From assembly GCF_905475465.1 (NCBI RefSeq), contig NC_062244.1, positions 8,878,501-8,942,500 of the forward strand: a stretch of 64,000 bases of DNA, in the 5' to 3' direction. A program made the translations under genes and the position numbers. Shown in pieces: positions 23,341 to 37,400 of the stretch (position 1 is its first letter; the number at the start of each line of letters is the position of its first letter). The DNA is from Pieris napi. Lineage: Eukaryota > Arthropoda > Insecta > Lepidoptera > Pieridae. The notes below the pieces were generated by a model that saw nothing but the letters and a program-made list of their open reading frames with translations, was not told the DNA's origin and did no database searches.

Positions 23341-23836
23341 TTTACTTTGTTTATAGTATATTATGTTCTTATTTTAAATTTTGTATTAATAAGTTTTCGT
23401 TTGTTTTAGTATTAATTAACTGTAAGAATAGAAAATAAGGAAATAAATAAATGTGTTAGGGCTGATTGAAACGAATAATTCAAATAATAATTCAATATAC
23501 AAGTTTTTATTTCTAAAATGTACATACATATATAACTTAATTTATGACTAAAAGGCATACTATGGCTTTCTTAAAATTAAATATATTTATTTACAGAATA
23601 TTTTACAATCACCTTATTGATAAAATAGTTATTCGTTAGTTCTACAGCGCTTCGTAAAATTAAGTAGAAACTTAACCAAATAATTTGCTTAAACGGACGC
23701 GCCCGGCTTTTTCATCTTCAAGCAATAATGTAATAATACAAATTGTACGGCTCGTTTAAATTACTAGTTCTATTTTGAATAGAAATCACGGTCGTAAGTT
23801 AAGGGTGCGAGACAATTCTTTTAGGCAATTATCGGG

Positions 23837-23883
23837 AGCGTCTTTTGTTTCAAATACAGTGAGTATTTGAAACGAAAGACGCT
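23837..23883. repeat. 21-bp inverted repeat with 5-nt loop
   Basis: AGCGTCTTTTGTTTCAAATAC at 23837-23857 pairs with its reverse complement at 23863-23883 with a single mismatch. The symmetry extends weakly outward (ATTATCG versus CGATAGT). Confidence 0.7.
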
Positions 23884-25442
23884 ACGATAGTTCGTTTGAT
23901 TACGATTGGTCAACAGCACTCTAGCCCAATCACAGACACGAGACGTGACGTCATCGTTTAATATGTTGTCACTTTCCGGGTGGATTTGACTTGTCTTAAA
24001 ACTCGATTTTTTTTAAAGAACCGACGAAGGAGATTTACATTAAATAAAAAGATTTATGTTCGTAACATGGCATCTCTACCAAAAGTTTGCCAAAGTATTG
24101 AATGATGTTTACCAAGTTCTGAGATGGTGAAGTGCTATCATGGCTATCTGCAAAACTAAAAATTGTCCTAGAATTATTTGCACGCACGTTTGCACGTTTA
24201 TTGTGAAGGCGTTTAATCTTTGTCAAACTGATGGTACTAATTGAACGATATCCATTTAAATGTTATAAAATTTCATCTCCTAAAATTCTATATTTTTTAG
24301 TAGAACACACGAAAAAATTGTTTTATACATTCTAAGAAATTTTCTTAAGTTCATACAAATAACAAGTTCTTTTACAAGTTATTTTATTGAAATAGATAGT
24401 CATGCTAATTCTGATGACGCACTAAGGTCATGTCCCTGTAAACCAGTGTTTACCCAAAAATTTTTGAAGCGTACTATAACTGACTTAGATAGCGATACAA
24501 AATATTATTTTATTTTTGTATCGCTTATTTATTTTAAGTGAAGAAGGTGATAAGCATAAAACATTAAATCGTAGTACGTTTCTCAATAAAACTTGTTAAG
24601 GTCATAATTCATTCCATTTGTCCTTCCTTTCCGAAGAACGTATTTAGGTCAAAGCTCACCGATGTCCAGATTGAGCAGTCTATATTCTGATAAAGGAGTT
24701 AGGTCTGGATATCCATAGACGCACACATTTAAATCGATTTTTAGTTTTTGTAATTTTAATTGTTTAATATTTGTATTATCTCTACGTAATTGTCAGGTTT
24801 GCTGTGGTTCTTTTACCAATGTATCAGAGTGCCGACAGTAGGCAAGCTTTAAGCAATAAAGAGTCACGAGATTTATAAAATAACAGTGATATGAACGTGC
24901 TATGCCTGTCGTGCCCTGCCGTGTTGCTCATCGCCTTGCTTAAACGTTAATTCAGTTAAAGCCAATATATGTATATTTCTTCTTGTATTAAATATATAGA
25001 CAATTCACTATCCATCTTCTGTCTCATTCATTGACTTATCATTTTTTTAAAAACCTATTCGTTTTTTTATTTTTTCACTATCCTAACAATAACGAGCTCA
25101 AAAGTTGATTCGAGTTCGCGTCATCAATTTCGTCTATTGATTTTTAGTTTTATAGAAATTGCATTATAAAGGTTCACACAAGTTTCAATTTTCTTTGATA
25201 AACACTTTTCTAAAAGAAAATGTTGGATTGGTACTCCGAATCTACTGCTCAAAATCGTAAGAGAAAACTAAAGCAAAAAATTAACGTTGGATGTAATTTT
25301 TTTGTTAGAAGGATAATAAAAAAATTACATCGAATTGTAATTAGTCGTCTCTTCATAGAAGTCCTTATTACATAATTATGCAATATAAATAATGTAATTA
25401 GTGCGGGCTGTGAGAAGTTTTCGGCTACAAGCCTCCTGGCAG

Positions 25443-28400
25443 TCAGTTGGAATGATTTCTCGCTGGATGTGGTGGTGGAAGTGGTTGTAAAGCTGGATTG
25501 GCAACTGCTATGATGCTATCACCACGAGCTGCTACTACTTGAGGACGGGATTCTTCCGTTTCCTGCAAAAAGAAGAATAACAGATTGCAATAACAGACTC
25601 ATAATTGTTTACTCTGTTTCCTACATTATTTCAACTAAATAAATACCGTAACTTGGGCTGGTTATGTCTATAGCAATACTGACTTTAATATTAGTTTGTG
25701 ATAAGTTTTGAAGTTACAAAGTACTGGGTCTGAACTTTAACTCCCAATAGCGATTCTGACAGGGAACCCGATTCCAATGAGTTTTTGTTCTGCGCGATCA
25801 GCTTGCGACATCAGCACTACGGATTTTGAGAGAACTACAACGTATTTGCATACAAAAACGTCGGGATCTGAATTGCTGTTGCTATTAGAAGTTAAAGATT
25901 CTCAGATATTTAGAATTTACGTTTAGAACATATCCAATTTCACGTTTGCAAATACATAACACATTCGACGTTACGTATGTTTGACTTTTCAATCTGATAA
26001 ATGCGTATACATATTATATTGAAATCAATTTCCCACGCTCCCATTGATTTTCTCTTTTATAATATAGTAAATATAAATTTACAAAAATACTTACAGGCGG
26101 TGGAGTACTGGTACTGGAATATGAACACCTAGAATCGGCGTCGTCACTCTCGGTCTTCATGCCCCACCAGCTGGAAAATTTTCAAGTTAAAAATAAAGAA
26201 TAAATTATGGAAAAGGGAATAAATGGATATAAAAAGTAGTAATATACTAACGTATGGTTGGAATTTCTTGCGTCTGGACTGGCTCGAACACCATCATCGC
26301 CTTCCTGTATTTAAGAAACTATTAGTTTTGTAAGGCCGAATACCAAAGTGATACCGCCGCCCATTAATACTACTAGAAGGCTCGAAAGTGCGTTTCTGGC
26401 ATTTTTAGAATTTGTACTCTATTTTCTTAAAGGACTCTAAGTAATACTAAATTACATAATTTACAGCGAGAGCGTCTACCACCAGGAGTCCAGCGTGCCG
26501 ATGGGATTTACTTGGCGCTAAGTATGACACTCGTACATAAAAAACGTATTGGATTTGACATACGGAAGTCGTTCTTAGCATCGATTTTGAATAAAACCTA
26601 TAGGATTTTGTAGCGGTGGCACAAAACAATGTACGTTTAGACGTTATCGTACAAAATACAATAGTATAGAAATGGCATTACCGCACGGTTAGATACGTGA
26701 TCATTGCGATGCGCTGGATCCATTGGTCACGTGACCATGTAACTGGCGATTATTCCCATTACTAGAATTAGACTTGATAATTCTAAAATTCTAACTAATC
26801 TGGTGCTGGGCCAAAATACAAAATACATTGACTAACTGACCAAGTGCATCGCAAAGATCACGTTTCTAAGAGTGCGGTAATGTAAAATTGGTAAATTAGA
26901 ACAAATAGGCTATAATAATTTATTGGATTAAATTTGACTAATTTTAATTTAGTTCATCTATAAAGCCTAAGCACGAAGAATACGGAATATAGAATATAGA
27001 AGCTATCGTAATAGAAAACTACTTAAGTTATTGTATTGATGATACGTATAGTCTTTGTCGTGAAGTTCGTGCTAAGGCAAGAATTGATAAAAATGTGCGT
27101 CTAAAAGGGCTGTTTTCTAAGTACTATAAGCAAATGAAGACGAAAAATAGAAATGTTTTTACAAAATAGTGAGGTTAGGTTCAAATATAGAACAGGAGAT
27201 TCCGTTTTCATATTTAGCCAGATTCTCGTGTCTAAATTTAGATCAGTAAAAGTTCTGTTATAAAAAGCTTGCGAAAATTAATGAGAAGCAAATGAGTTTT
27301 CTACTTACCAGCTATAACCAGTACCGGGTTAGCAAAATTAAAAGTAAACGTGACGTGAATCGAGGCGTTAACGATATAACTCATGCTTACCAACGGTTAA
27401 TGCATTACGAAAAATATTGAAGATAAAATGTATCGATGTTGGATCTAATAACCCTTTTGTTCCGGTTTATATTGTTTGTTCTAAGAATTCTTTTTTATTT
27501 ACTCAAACAAAATATTAAACATTATATGAACGCTTGAATTGTAGGGCGTTTCTTATTTAGAAATAAGGAATAGGTGCAGCAAACGTTTACCTACTTAGAA
27601 CCGAGATTTTAATCGTAATTTGAATTATAACGGATGGTGAATAGAACTTATTATTTGAACATTAAAAAATATCAAATTAAAAAAAAAGCGCCAAGTCGAC
27701 TCTTCGCTATGGGCATTTTTGAAGTTATACTTCTTTAGGCGCGTTATGAAAAATTGATGAGAGTGAAATTTTACGATGCGCGCGCACCGTAAAATTTGAC
27801 ACAAAATTATCAGTATGAAGTTACGGTCTTCCGTGGGCAACTTCATACCATAGCATCTTTGCTACGGCATTGGACATAATTTAAAAACAACATTCGAATA
27901 ATAATAGAATTTATGTTACACTTAATGTAAGAGAATAATAATAAATATTTTTAATGACTCCTTTTCCAGTCTTTGATTATTTAATTGTAATTAGTTATTT
28001 GCTTGCAATCAAAAACTATTTTTAATAATGCCAAAGAAGTATAACTTCTTACCCGCGTACATAAGTACACGCACCCTTTTTTTTGGTTTTGTTTATGTTA
28101 ATGAAATAATACATTCTTTTAAAAATAGAAACTTGTAGAAGAATGGGTCAGACACATTTCCGCATCCGTCTCACGTAAATTAAGCTAAAATAAAGTAAGT
28201 AATTATTGGCATAATCGGCACTATTCTAGAAAAATCTAAGAAAGAAAAATAGAGATTGCCAAGCTGTATTAGTTGGAGTTTTAAAATGTTAGACTAGAGC
28301 TACAAAGCCGTGTTAGTCGTGCGCAGTGAGGTCGACGTGAGAGACCTGTCGCGGCCGTTTGCTTGGAGTCTCCTCTTCATCTCTTTCTCTATCTTCTGCT

Positions 28401-31400
28401 GGAGTGGGCGGAAGACTGAAAGAGAATATTAAATTTAATGAATTAATTGAATTTTTGTAGTAAAAAATATTTAATATTGGAAGAAAATAGTACATTTTTG
28501 AAATATTGATAATTTAGAAATTCAAACATAAATTACTGTTAAAAAAAATAATACGGACCCAAATAAAATGTATGTTAAAAACAACATTTACCCATGCTTT
28601 GAATAGTGCAATCCAGCCCTTCTGACAAGCTGTCTTGCTAGTGGGAACAGCTCATCTCTGCGCGTGAGCAAGGCGGGAACACATCGGCACATTTGAGCAG
28701 CCGCTTCGTTTACCATTACCTAGGAGACGCAATTAGAATCAATAGAGGCTTCAATGAAACAAAAATTTTTAAATGTCGAACTCAAACCATAATGCTACAA
28801 TTAATCTAAGTGAGGTTGACTATTATCTATATCTGTAATTTTAAAAAATAATTTGTCTTAGAAACATCACCTTTTGTTTTGTCATGGGAATAGAAATCAT
28901 AAACTTCTGCTTATCACTTTAAACAAAAAACTAAGACACGATAATATATTAGCACTATCAAATGTCAGAATATTTAAATGTCATAAAACTTAACTTAAAG
29001 TATTATAAATTATTAAATTGATTACCTCGTGTAATGTCAACGGTTTCTCCGGCTTCCTCTTACAATCGAATCGGCCATATATCGCCGCATACTTTCGTAT
29101 CTCCTCCATCCTCCTTGGATCTGACTCTGGCATCATCATAACCAGCTCCAGATCTTTACACATTTTCTTTTTAGTATTCTGCGGCTTTGGTTCCAACTGT
29201 GGCAAATGCTTGCTCAGTTTGTCTGCGGCGGTTGCCAATTTATGTACATGAACATCTAGAAGAACTGGTGTTAAAAGGGGCGAAGTGCCAGATCCTGGAC
29301 TGGAGCTGGAAGCTGGAGGATTGCTTTGGGGAGAGAAGGATCTCGTGTTAGGGGCTACTGGAGAGGAAGGAAGGACAATTTTGGTAAATGTATTGGTTTG
29401 GCTGTGAACAGGACTTGCGTTTGGGGCTGATGCGGTGGAACCACAGCTGTTTTCGGGAGCACCAGGGGACGGACTATACATTGGCCTGTTGTTATCTGGT
29501 GAGGCCACAGTGCGAGGTAGATTTGGCATAGAGGGTATATTTAGTAGTCTTTGGTTGCATTGGATAAAAGGATTTTCGGTGGGACAAATATTTGGAACGA
29601 TTGGTATTTGGAAGAGGGCAGGGTTGTTCACCCATTCTTGGAGGGCTTTTTGGAGGCGTCTAACGTGTAGCGGTTTTGAGGCCATTCCAACCAGCGCCAT
29701 GATTTCGAGGAATTCTTCCTCACCAGCGTCGCAGAGTTGCTGTACGTCATCTCCACCTGAAATATAATACCTTTTTGTAAGCGAATGAATAATTTAATTG
29801 TTTTGGGACTTAAGGTCTTGGATTTATTCGCGTACCCATATTTCAAACTTCTCTCGAACGACTCCAAAGCAGTCTATGCGTCAAGTGATTTAAATAATGT
29901 ACATAATTGTAGCCGTTCAAGAATCTGTATTAAAACTCTAAATATATAAATATTTCGATTCGATTCAATCGATAATATTTAATATTACAATATTAAAATA
30001 TTGTTGCAATGTCTAATCCAAAGATGGTAATTGTTCTTACTTTTTCTTATGAAGCTACAAAAAATTAACACATGTGAGAACTAGCACAATAAAAAATACA
30101 TTCAATTCAAGAGATAAAAGGTCATCCCCAATCTTAAGTTTTTCTAATCTCCTTAACGACATTAATATGCAAAATATGTAACGCTGCAAGTTCGTTTCGT
30201 CGGTATTGTAAAAACACTATTTTAATTTGGATAAATATGCTAATTCTTACGTGACCATTTTTCGAATAAAAAAAACAAAAGACGCAGGACCGCCGGCCGA
30301 ACCCTTCCTTAAATCAGTAATTGCCAGCATTATAGAAAGGAAAAAATAAATTTGCATGAGTTGCCTGCGCAGTTTTTTGTATGGAATTATATTTTTTGAT
30401 TTCTTTCTTCGAAGATGATGAGAAGCAATTTTTTTCGATGTTCCTACGCTTGTGTTTTATTTTCGTGTGATTCACACATAACTTTAATTTAGTCTAGAAG
30501 TATGTAGCGAAGTTATCTTTATATACATATAAAGGGAATCAATTCTTAATAAATTTTATATATTATACTAGTTTATATATGTAATAGGTATGAATATGTA
30601 ATATAAGCGCATGTCGTTATTAGCCTCATGAAACTGCCTTATAGGAATAATAATAGAGATAGGAAATAACTTAAAACAAATATATTTAATAAAAATTCTT
30701 TAGAAGTGTGCTGATTATGTGCTGATTGAGATATGAAATGAACAAGTACTGACACTATCAACAACTTCTATATGTTCGCAGAGTGAGTTCAAAGTAGCGA
30801 TATTGTGTATCTTATGTATTTTTGTGTATCTTATATATTTTATTTTTAATTTCGCCATTATCGTATTGGCTTAGTACTGTAAGAATAATGTATGTATTTT
30901 TGTGAATTGAAGTACATACAAGAAATAAATGAGTTCATATATTTCATATATACCAGCGTGTATATTTGAGCTTTACCATAAATATATTTCACAGATACTA
31001 ACCCATCTCCAATAAGGTGTCATAGTATGCAAGGAGACTTGCTCGTTGCATCACCCGATACAACTGCAACTCTGCTTCATTAGATGGCGCTGATGTCACA
31101 ACCACTGGAAAAGAGAAACAAATGTTGTCTTTTACTTGAAACTGGCATAAAATTAAAACTATTGCCATAATATAAAAAAAAACAAATGTTGTCAGGTATT
31201 TTACTATACAAAAATAAGATTGTTTCTATATCCTTTTATTAATTAAATAATTAGTCAATTGTGATACATGTGTTGCTTTTTAGTTATTATATATAATAAA
31301 TACAAAGCCAAAATATTAATGTAAAATAGTATTAATGGAACGGAAATTAGTTACACGAAACAAGGGAAGATTTAATGAATCAAACTATGTTTAATTTTGG

Positions 31401-34400
31401 AATTAGATTGGGGTTTTTAATTATACAATTATAAAACTGTCGACTTAACAAAATAATTAATATTACTTCTATAACTTCTAAAATGTTCTAAACTATCTTT
31501 GAACAGAAGTGCGAGATTTTTCATTTGATTCCATTTGATTTTAGACATATAATCTATGATTATATGTCTGGTTGCTAAACGTAACCGCAGAATTTTTACA
31601 TCCTAATTTACTCAAACATCTTTTAAATTGACAGCTATATTAAAATCGATAAGTCGACTATGGCCCAGACGTATGCGTGCAAATAATAATTTTCGTTCTG
31701 GCTCAAATCGCGTGCAACAAAAAACAACCCTTTGTACCAACCCTCGTAATAACCGAAAAGAATCGCTCCAACCGTTAAACGAAAAAATAGATGAATAAGA
31801 ATATATAAGATCCCTTTTGTTGAAACGGGTTTGCTTCCCGCCAATGCGATGGAAAAATATTGATCATAGACAAGCGACAAAAAATGTTGCCACCCCAAAT
31901 GAATAACCCTCGAACACTATTGGTTTTTGTCGTATGAAAAAATGTGGGGTGTGTCGAGGCAGGTAAAAAAATTATACAAAAAATATATACTTGGTGTAAA
32001 TATGTAATTTCGATTCAGTGGTTAAGTTTTTATACGTTTGTGTTAACTATATTATGTGTTCTAATTATAAAGTATAAACTAGGTTCAGAACAATAGTTCT
32101 AGATAAATATATCACACAGATTATAGAAAATTCAAATACCTATTAAATGTACACGTTAAAAATCCACAAAAAACTGAGTATTCAAATTCTCTCTAGCCAC
32201 AGATGAATTTTGTCACAACCTTTTTGTCATTAATAAAGTTTTTATTATTTATTATTAAAAAAAAATATTTTCAAAATAACAATTTGAAAAGAAGCGACTA
32301 ATTAGAATAACAACTATCATTAATTCTATAACATTACATTAAAATAGAAGTCGTATGTAACCATGTATGTGAACCTAAAATTATCTCACAAACAAAAAAT
32401 GCTTTAAAAAAATCTTGACTTTTTTGCTTTACTAAAAGAAAGTGTTCACAGACACAAAAAAAGAGTTCTCACTACGCCGCGATGTCCAAAAAACACATTT
32501 GCATAATCTTTTTGCATAAAAAATCGCCACTAGCATCTACTATGCAAATTATATTTTAACTAGATGAAGGGGTGTGAAGCGACCACATGGCAACTCCATT
32601 GTCTTTTTTTTATTTTAACTTATAAAATTGTTCACGTAGTCCTTCCGAGTTTGGTTTTGTATTAAATTAAAATAAAAAAGTTAATTTTATGCACGTCTCA
32701 CGGTGTCTTAAATTTTTTGTTGGCAAAAACATTTGATTATCTTCAAGATGTTTCTTGTATGGAAATAAAGTTTTTTCTATGTTTTAAAACTCATAATATT
32801 TTTATTACTCTGGTTATAAATTAAAGCAGCTGATGGTACCTACTACGATGACTTGGAAGATAAGAATTGTATGTACGTAACGAGAAACAAAGACTAATAA
32901 CAGATTAAAATAATAAATTACGCGTATAATGTAAACAAATTTTACATTTGACCAAATTAAAATATTACAATGCATATTAAAGCGACATTGATGGTTTACT
33001 ATATTAAAATGTAACCCTAAGTTCCTAGTTAATTAGCTTAACCATACTTATGATAATCCCTCTAAGTATTCAAATCCGAATTACCTACCTACCTACTTGA
33101 TGCTGAGGAAAATTTTAATACTTCAAAAAATTATCAAGTTCGATTTGACACAAAAGATACTATCCAGTCGCTGTTGTACTCCTTCTATTCATTTTGTTAA
33201 CAATTTAATATTCAATTGTTTAAAAATAAATTGTCTTTTTTAGGTTAATAAAGAGCTTTATCACATTGTCAACTAAGCATTAAAACATACAGAAAATAAT
33301 TTATAAACGGAAATTGACATTTTATTCCTTAAAAAAGCTTTTTAACGGATTGTATTTATGGTTATTTGAGTAACTAGGCTAGTTAACGATTACATAGACG
33401 ATAACATCCTTCAATGTGAGTGAATGGTTCTCGCTGAAATACAATTATTTATTTCATTCGATACATATATTTATTTGATTCCTTACAATACATAATAATA
33501 CCATACAATAAGCTTCTAATTTAGGTATGTTTTAATAAAACTTCTTTAACGGTTGCGAATATACATTATTTACGAATCTTGACCTTTCGATTGATTTTTA
33601 ACAGTAGGTTATCGATATGACGTGTAATTTTTGGATGTCCATGTTTGTCACCAACCTCACTACATAAAACTTGCCAACAAAAATTGTTTAACGAAATATA
33701 ACTGGTCACCAACGTCAAAATAATAGGGCTCATGGATCATAATAGCTTAAATCTATATAAATAAAAATTTATCGCAGAATATGTTGGTAAGCGGAAAGCT
33801 CGAAGATGGCTGAACCAATTAGAATAATTTTTGAAGTTATACTTCTTTTGGCGCGTTAGGGAAAAATGATGACAGTAATTTTTTACGATGCGCGCGCATA
33901 CCGTCACAAAAATCCGAAACCCTGACGTTAGCTATAGTCAACATTTTAGTTTTTTTGTGATGTTTAAATAAACTTTATTTAACATAATGTTCCATGAAAA
34001 TATAAAAAATAAAATAAAATATGTTTATTATGGAACATAAGAAGCTACAGGTATCACTTATTCCACGTCATTAAATTTGAATCGGTAGACATCCCTAGTC
34101 ATCGGCAAGGAAGACAGAGGCCAAGACAAAATCCGGCGTAAAAAAGCTCTCGGTACTCTCCTAAAATAGAAAATCATCATACAAAATGACTATGGCAAAC
34201 CACATTTTAAAACAAATATCGAAAATTATTTAGAAGTAGCCTGTCTAGCACCAGTCCCAGGCTACTGGAAAATCGTTAACTTTATAGTAAGCCTAGTAAT
34301 AGCCTTTATAGTAATATTTGTTCACAGCTTTTCTTTAATACGAGCAAAGATAAGGCAAAAATAAAAGAGCCTCTGGGATTTTATTAAATATTAACTTACG

Positions 34401-37400
34401 TTGGTAAATATAGCTGCCAATAATATTACAGCGAAACGATGTTCGCGGGGGTTGCTATTATATAAATAGAAACTTATTAACACTTTATACATTTCATTAT
34501 TTTACAAATACGAGGCTCAATACGAAAACATAGTATTTTTTGATCATTTTGGAATCGGTAATATTCTTTTTTTTTAAAGTATTTTTTTTTTGTAATGTGT
34601 CTACTTGCTTTTGTTTTCTACTCCAACGTCTGACATACCTACTCACAATAAATACTTCGTATTGACTGACTGCATGAACCAATTTGTAAGCATATTAATT
34701 CGTGTAGACTAGATATTATAGAGACTATTTAGTAGCAAATTAGTATTTAGACTGGTTTTCACCTGCCCCAAAACAAATTACATTTTAAAAGTAGATCTTA
34801 TTCTTATTGTGTAATATCATTGTCGTCATCTCATTACCGCATCTTATTACATCTGCATCTATATCGTGTGAAATACAGCTAATTCAAATACGAAAGTAAT
34901 TAGGCCCCGTCTTCCTGCTTACCCAACGCCCCTTGTCTATGCTTCTATAAAACCTCATTCATAATATCTCAGATAAACAAAAAAACGTTATTGAAAGAGA
35001 AAAAAAACCGCTAATGACACTGACAGTGAACGGGTGACGTTTAGAATAAGATAGCGGATGTGTGCATGCATCTGATTAGGTGATTAACACTTGCGGTGAT
35101 TGATATGCGTAATATGGTTTATGAATATTAATACTTACAGGTTTAACGAGTGAGAAGAAGGGTTAACTGTCGTGCGAAGACGCTGTGTTCGCGGATTTAA
35201 AATAATAGGGTTTGAATAAGAATTTATAAAACATTGTGTCTCCAGTATTTATAGGTTATAAACAAAAGCTTTGTTAACGTTCTATAGGACAGAGCTATTT
35301 TCTGACAGAACTTTGAAATAGTGTAAAATAAGGGTAGTATTAGCCGAGTGTTTAAATACAAAACCCTGACGTCGTGTGTTTGAACCCAAGTATTTAGCAA
35401 TAAGCGCAATCAACAGTTGGAGCGGTCGAGGAAAGAATCCTGTGTAAATTAGCATGTCATAGACTAAAAAATCAACGTGTCTCCTATTTCATTCACCTAA
35501 GACCAAAATCATTAAGGAATGTAAGGCTACTGGATTATTATTACATTATATTAATCATCGCAATAAAAGAGCAGTGTTGGCCTTGTGGCTTCAGCGTGCG
35601 ACTCTCATCCCTGAGATCCTAGGTTCGATCCCCAGCTTTGCACGAATGGACTTTCTTTCTATATGCGCATTTAACATTCGCTAGAACGATGAAGTAAAAC
35701 ATCGTGAGTAAACCGGCTTACCTAAGACCAAAAAAGTCGATAGCGTGTGTCAGGCACAGGAGGCTGATCACACTGATGACAAATTATCATGAAACAGATA
35801 TCTGAGGTGCAGACCTAAAAATATTGTAGCACCCATGATTTATTTTGTAATTATCTCAATAATAAGTAGTACTATGATGTTAGAAAGGGCTAGTGATATA
35901 CTCATCTGCTATCATTAACAAAAAATCCTTTGTTTCTTATAAAACGGAAATCACAGAATGACTAGACGATTTACATACCAAATTGACCCACAAAAAGCAC
36001 CGGCTCCTATATTTTTTCCTAGCGATCGAAAGTGATATTCGGCAGGTGGCAACACTTTTTCTAATAATTAATCAGTGTTGCATCTGTTTTGTAATTACAG
36101 AGCGAAGGGTTAATCAAATATAATAAAGAAATTAGATTGACGGACATGTGTTTTTGAATTTTGATATTGAAGTTGTAATTATTCCTAATTCAAAGCAAGA
36201 TATAAACATAAACTTTTAAAAAAGATTGCCAGAAACAATATATACCTAAGACATTGTTTCTAAAGAAAAATTGGTTACTGTCCAAACATCCTAAGAGTTT
36301 TTACTAGACAAAGTTACACAAGTACATGGTAACCCTAAAAGGGGTCAGCAAAAAGTCACTCAATCTACTCTTTTACTTGCTCCCCTGACACACAAAAACG
36401 TAGGGTTGCCAAGGTATTTTGTTTAACGCCAACCGATGTTTTTCTTTTTACTTATACAAGTCTAATAATAAATACATGGCTATTATATATTTACTCTACT
36501 CTAATTATTACATCAATAATACACCACAACTATCACAAATAATTTCATACATGGAATAATGGAGTATTTTCAAGTTCGCTTATCTCAAAACGCCACTAAA
36601 AGCCATAAACATACCCCGAAGCGCCACTTAGACCCTTTACACATGTTTCCATTAAATGAAAAATTGTCTAATTGCTATCCTTCGAGAGCTTCGGGCACCG
36701 TCGTTAGCACCTCACGTTTTTTAATTGAAAAAATGCGGGGAGAGGTAATTTTGACCACCCTCAGAAGGCGAATAGGGTTGTCACTTGGAAGACTTAAAGT
36801 TTAAAAAAAAATATACATACGTATTAATAGTTCACTTTAACAAAAATGAGTAGGATTACTAATAAAATGTCTCTTAAGTTCGATAATTGTAAATATTGCA
36901 AATTAAAGCATCTATTATTAAACAATGTTTTAAACTAATAATATAAATGGAAAATCAATTCCTTAAAGGCCGATAACGCAGTCGGGACCGGTTTGCCCCC
37001 TGTTCTATAAAAAAAAATGCGTGCGTACAAAGTACATATGTCAGAAGTGACACTTCTTTGGTAATTTTTTTTAACTCTTGTTCATATTTATACAAATCTA
37101 AAACTTTAGATTTCCGAGACTTAGAGGGAGGGAAAAAGGATGATATGAATTTAATTATTTGATAGGAATTTAATGAATTTAATTGTCATTAAAATATTAA
37201 GTGTCGCAAATTAATAGAAATTATAAATTTATTTCTTCGATACTAAAAATACGTGGCATTTTAATTTACAATTCGTCATTTGAGGTTTCAATAAATTATT
37301 TTGCATAAAATATAAAATACTGATATTTCATAAATTCTCTTTACAAATTTAAATTAAAATAGAATTTCTATAAGGTAATTCACCCTTCTCACTCTCTCTC

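Larger units (their letters stand above)
20582..25442. other. Intergenic region between Tyr-rich gene and nab
   Basis: About 4.9 kb, no supported gene. It contains half of a dispersed repeat pair (20880-21070, partner at 25740-25915), a foldback MITE arm (21203-21270), SINE-like head pieces on the minus strand (22275-22380, with a TTCGATTCCCGG B box), a LINE-like stretch (23100-23340) and a 21-bp hairpin (23837-23883). The right end should include the nab 3' UTR. Confidence 0.6.

Noticed and set aside
36559..36804. 81-codon plus-strand frame in nab intron 1
   Set aside because: No recognisable motif or signal; I could not tell it from a chance frame.
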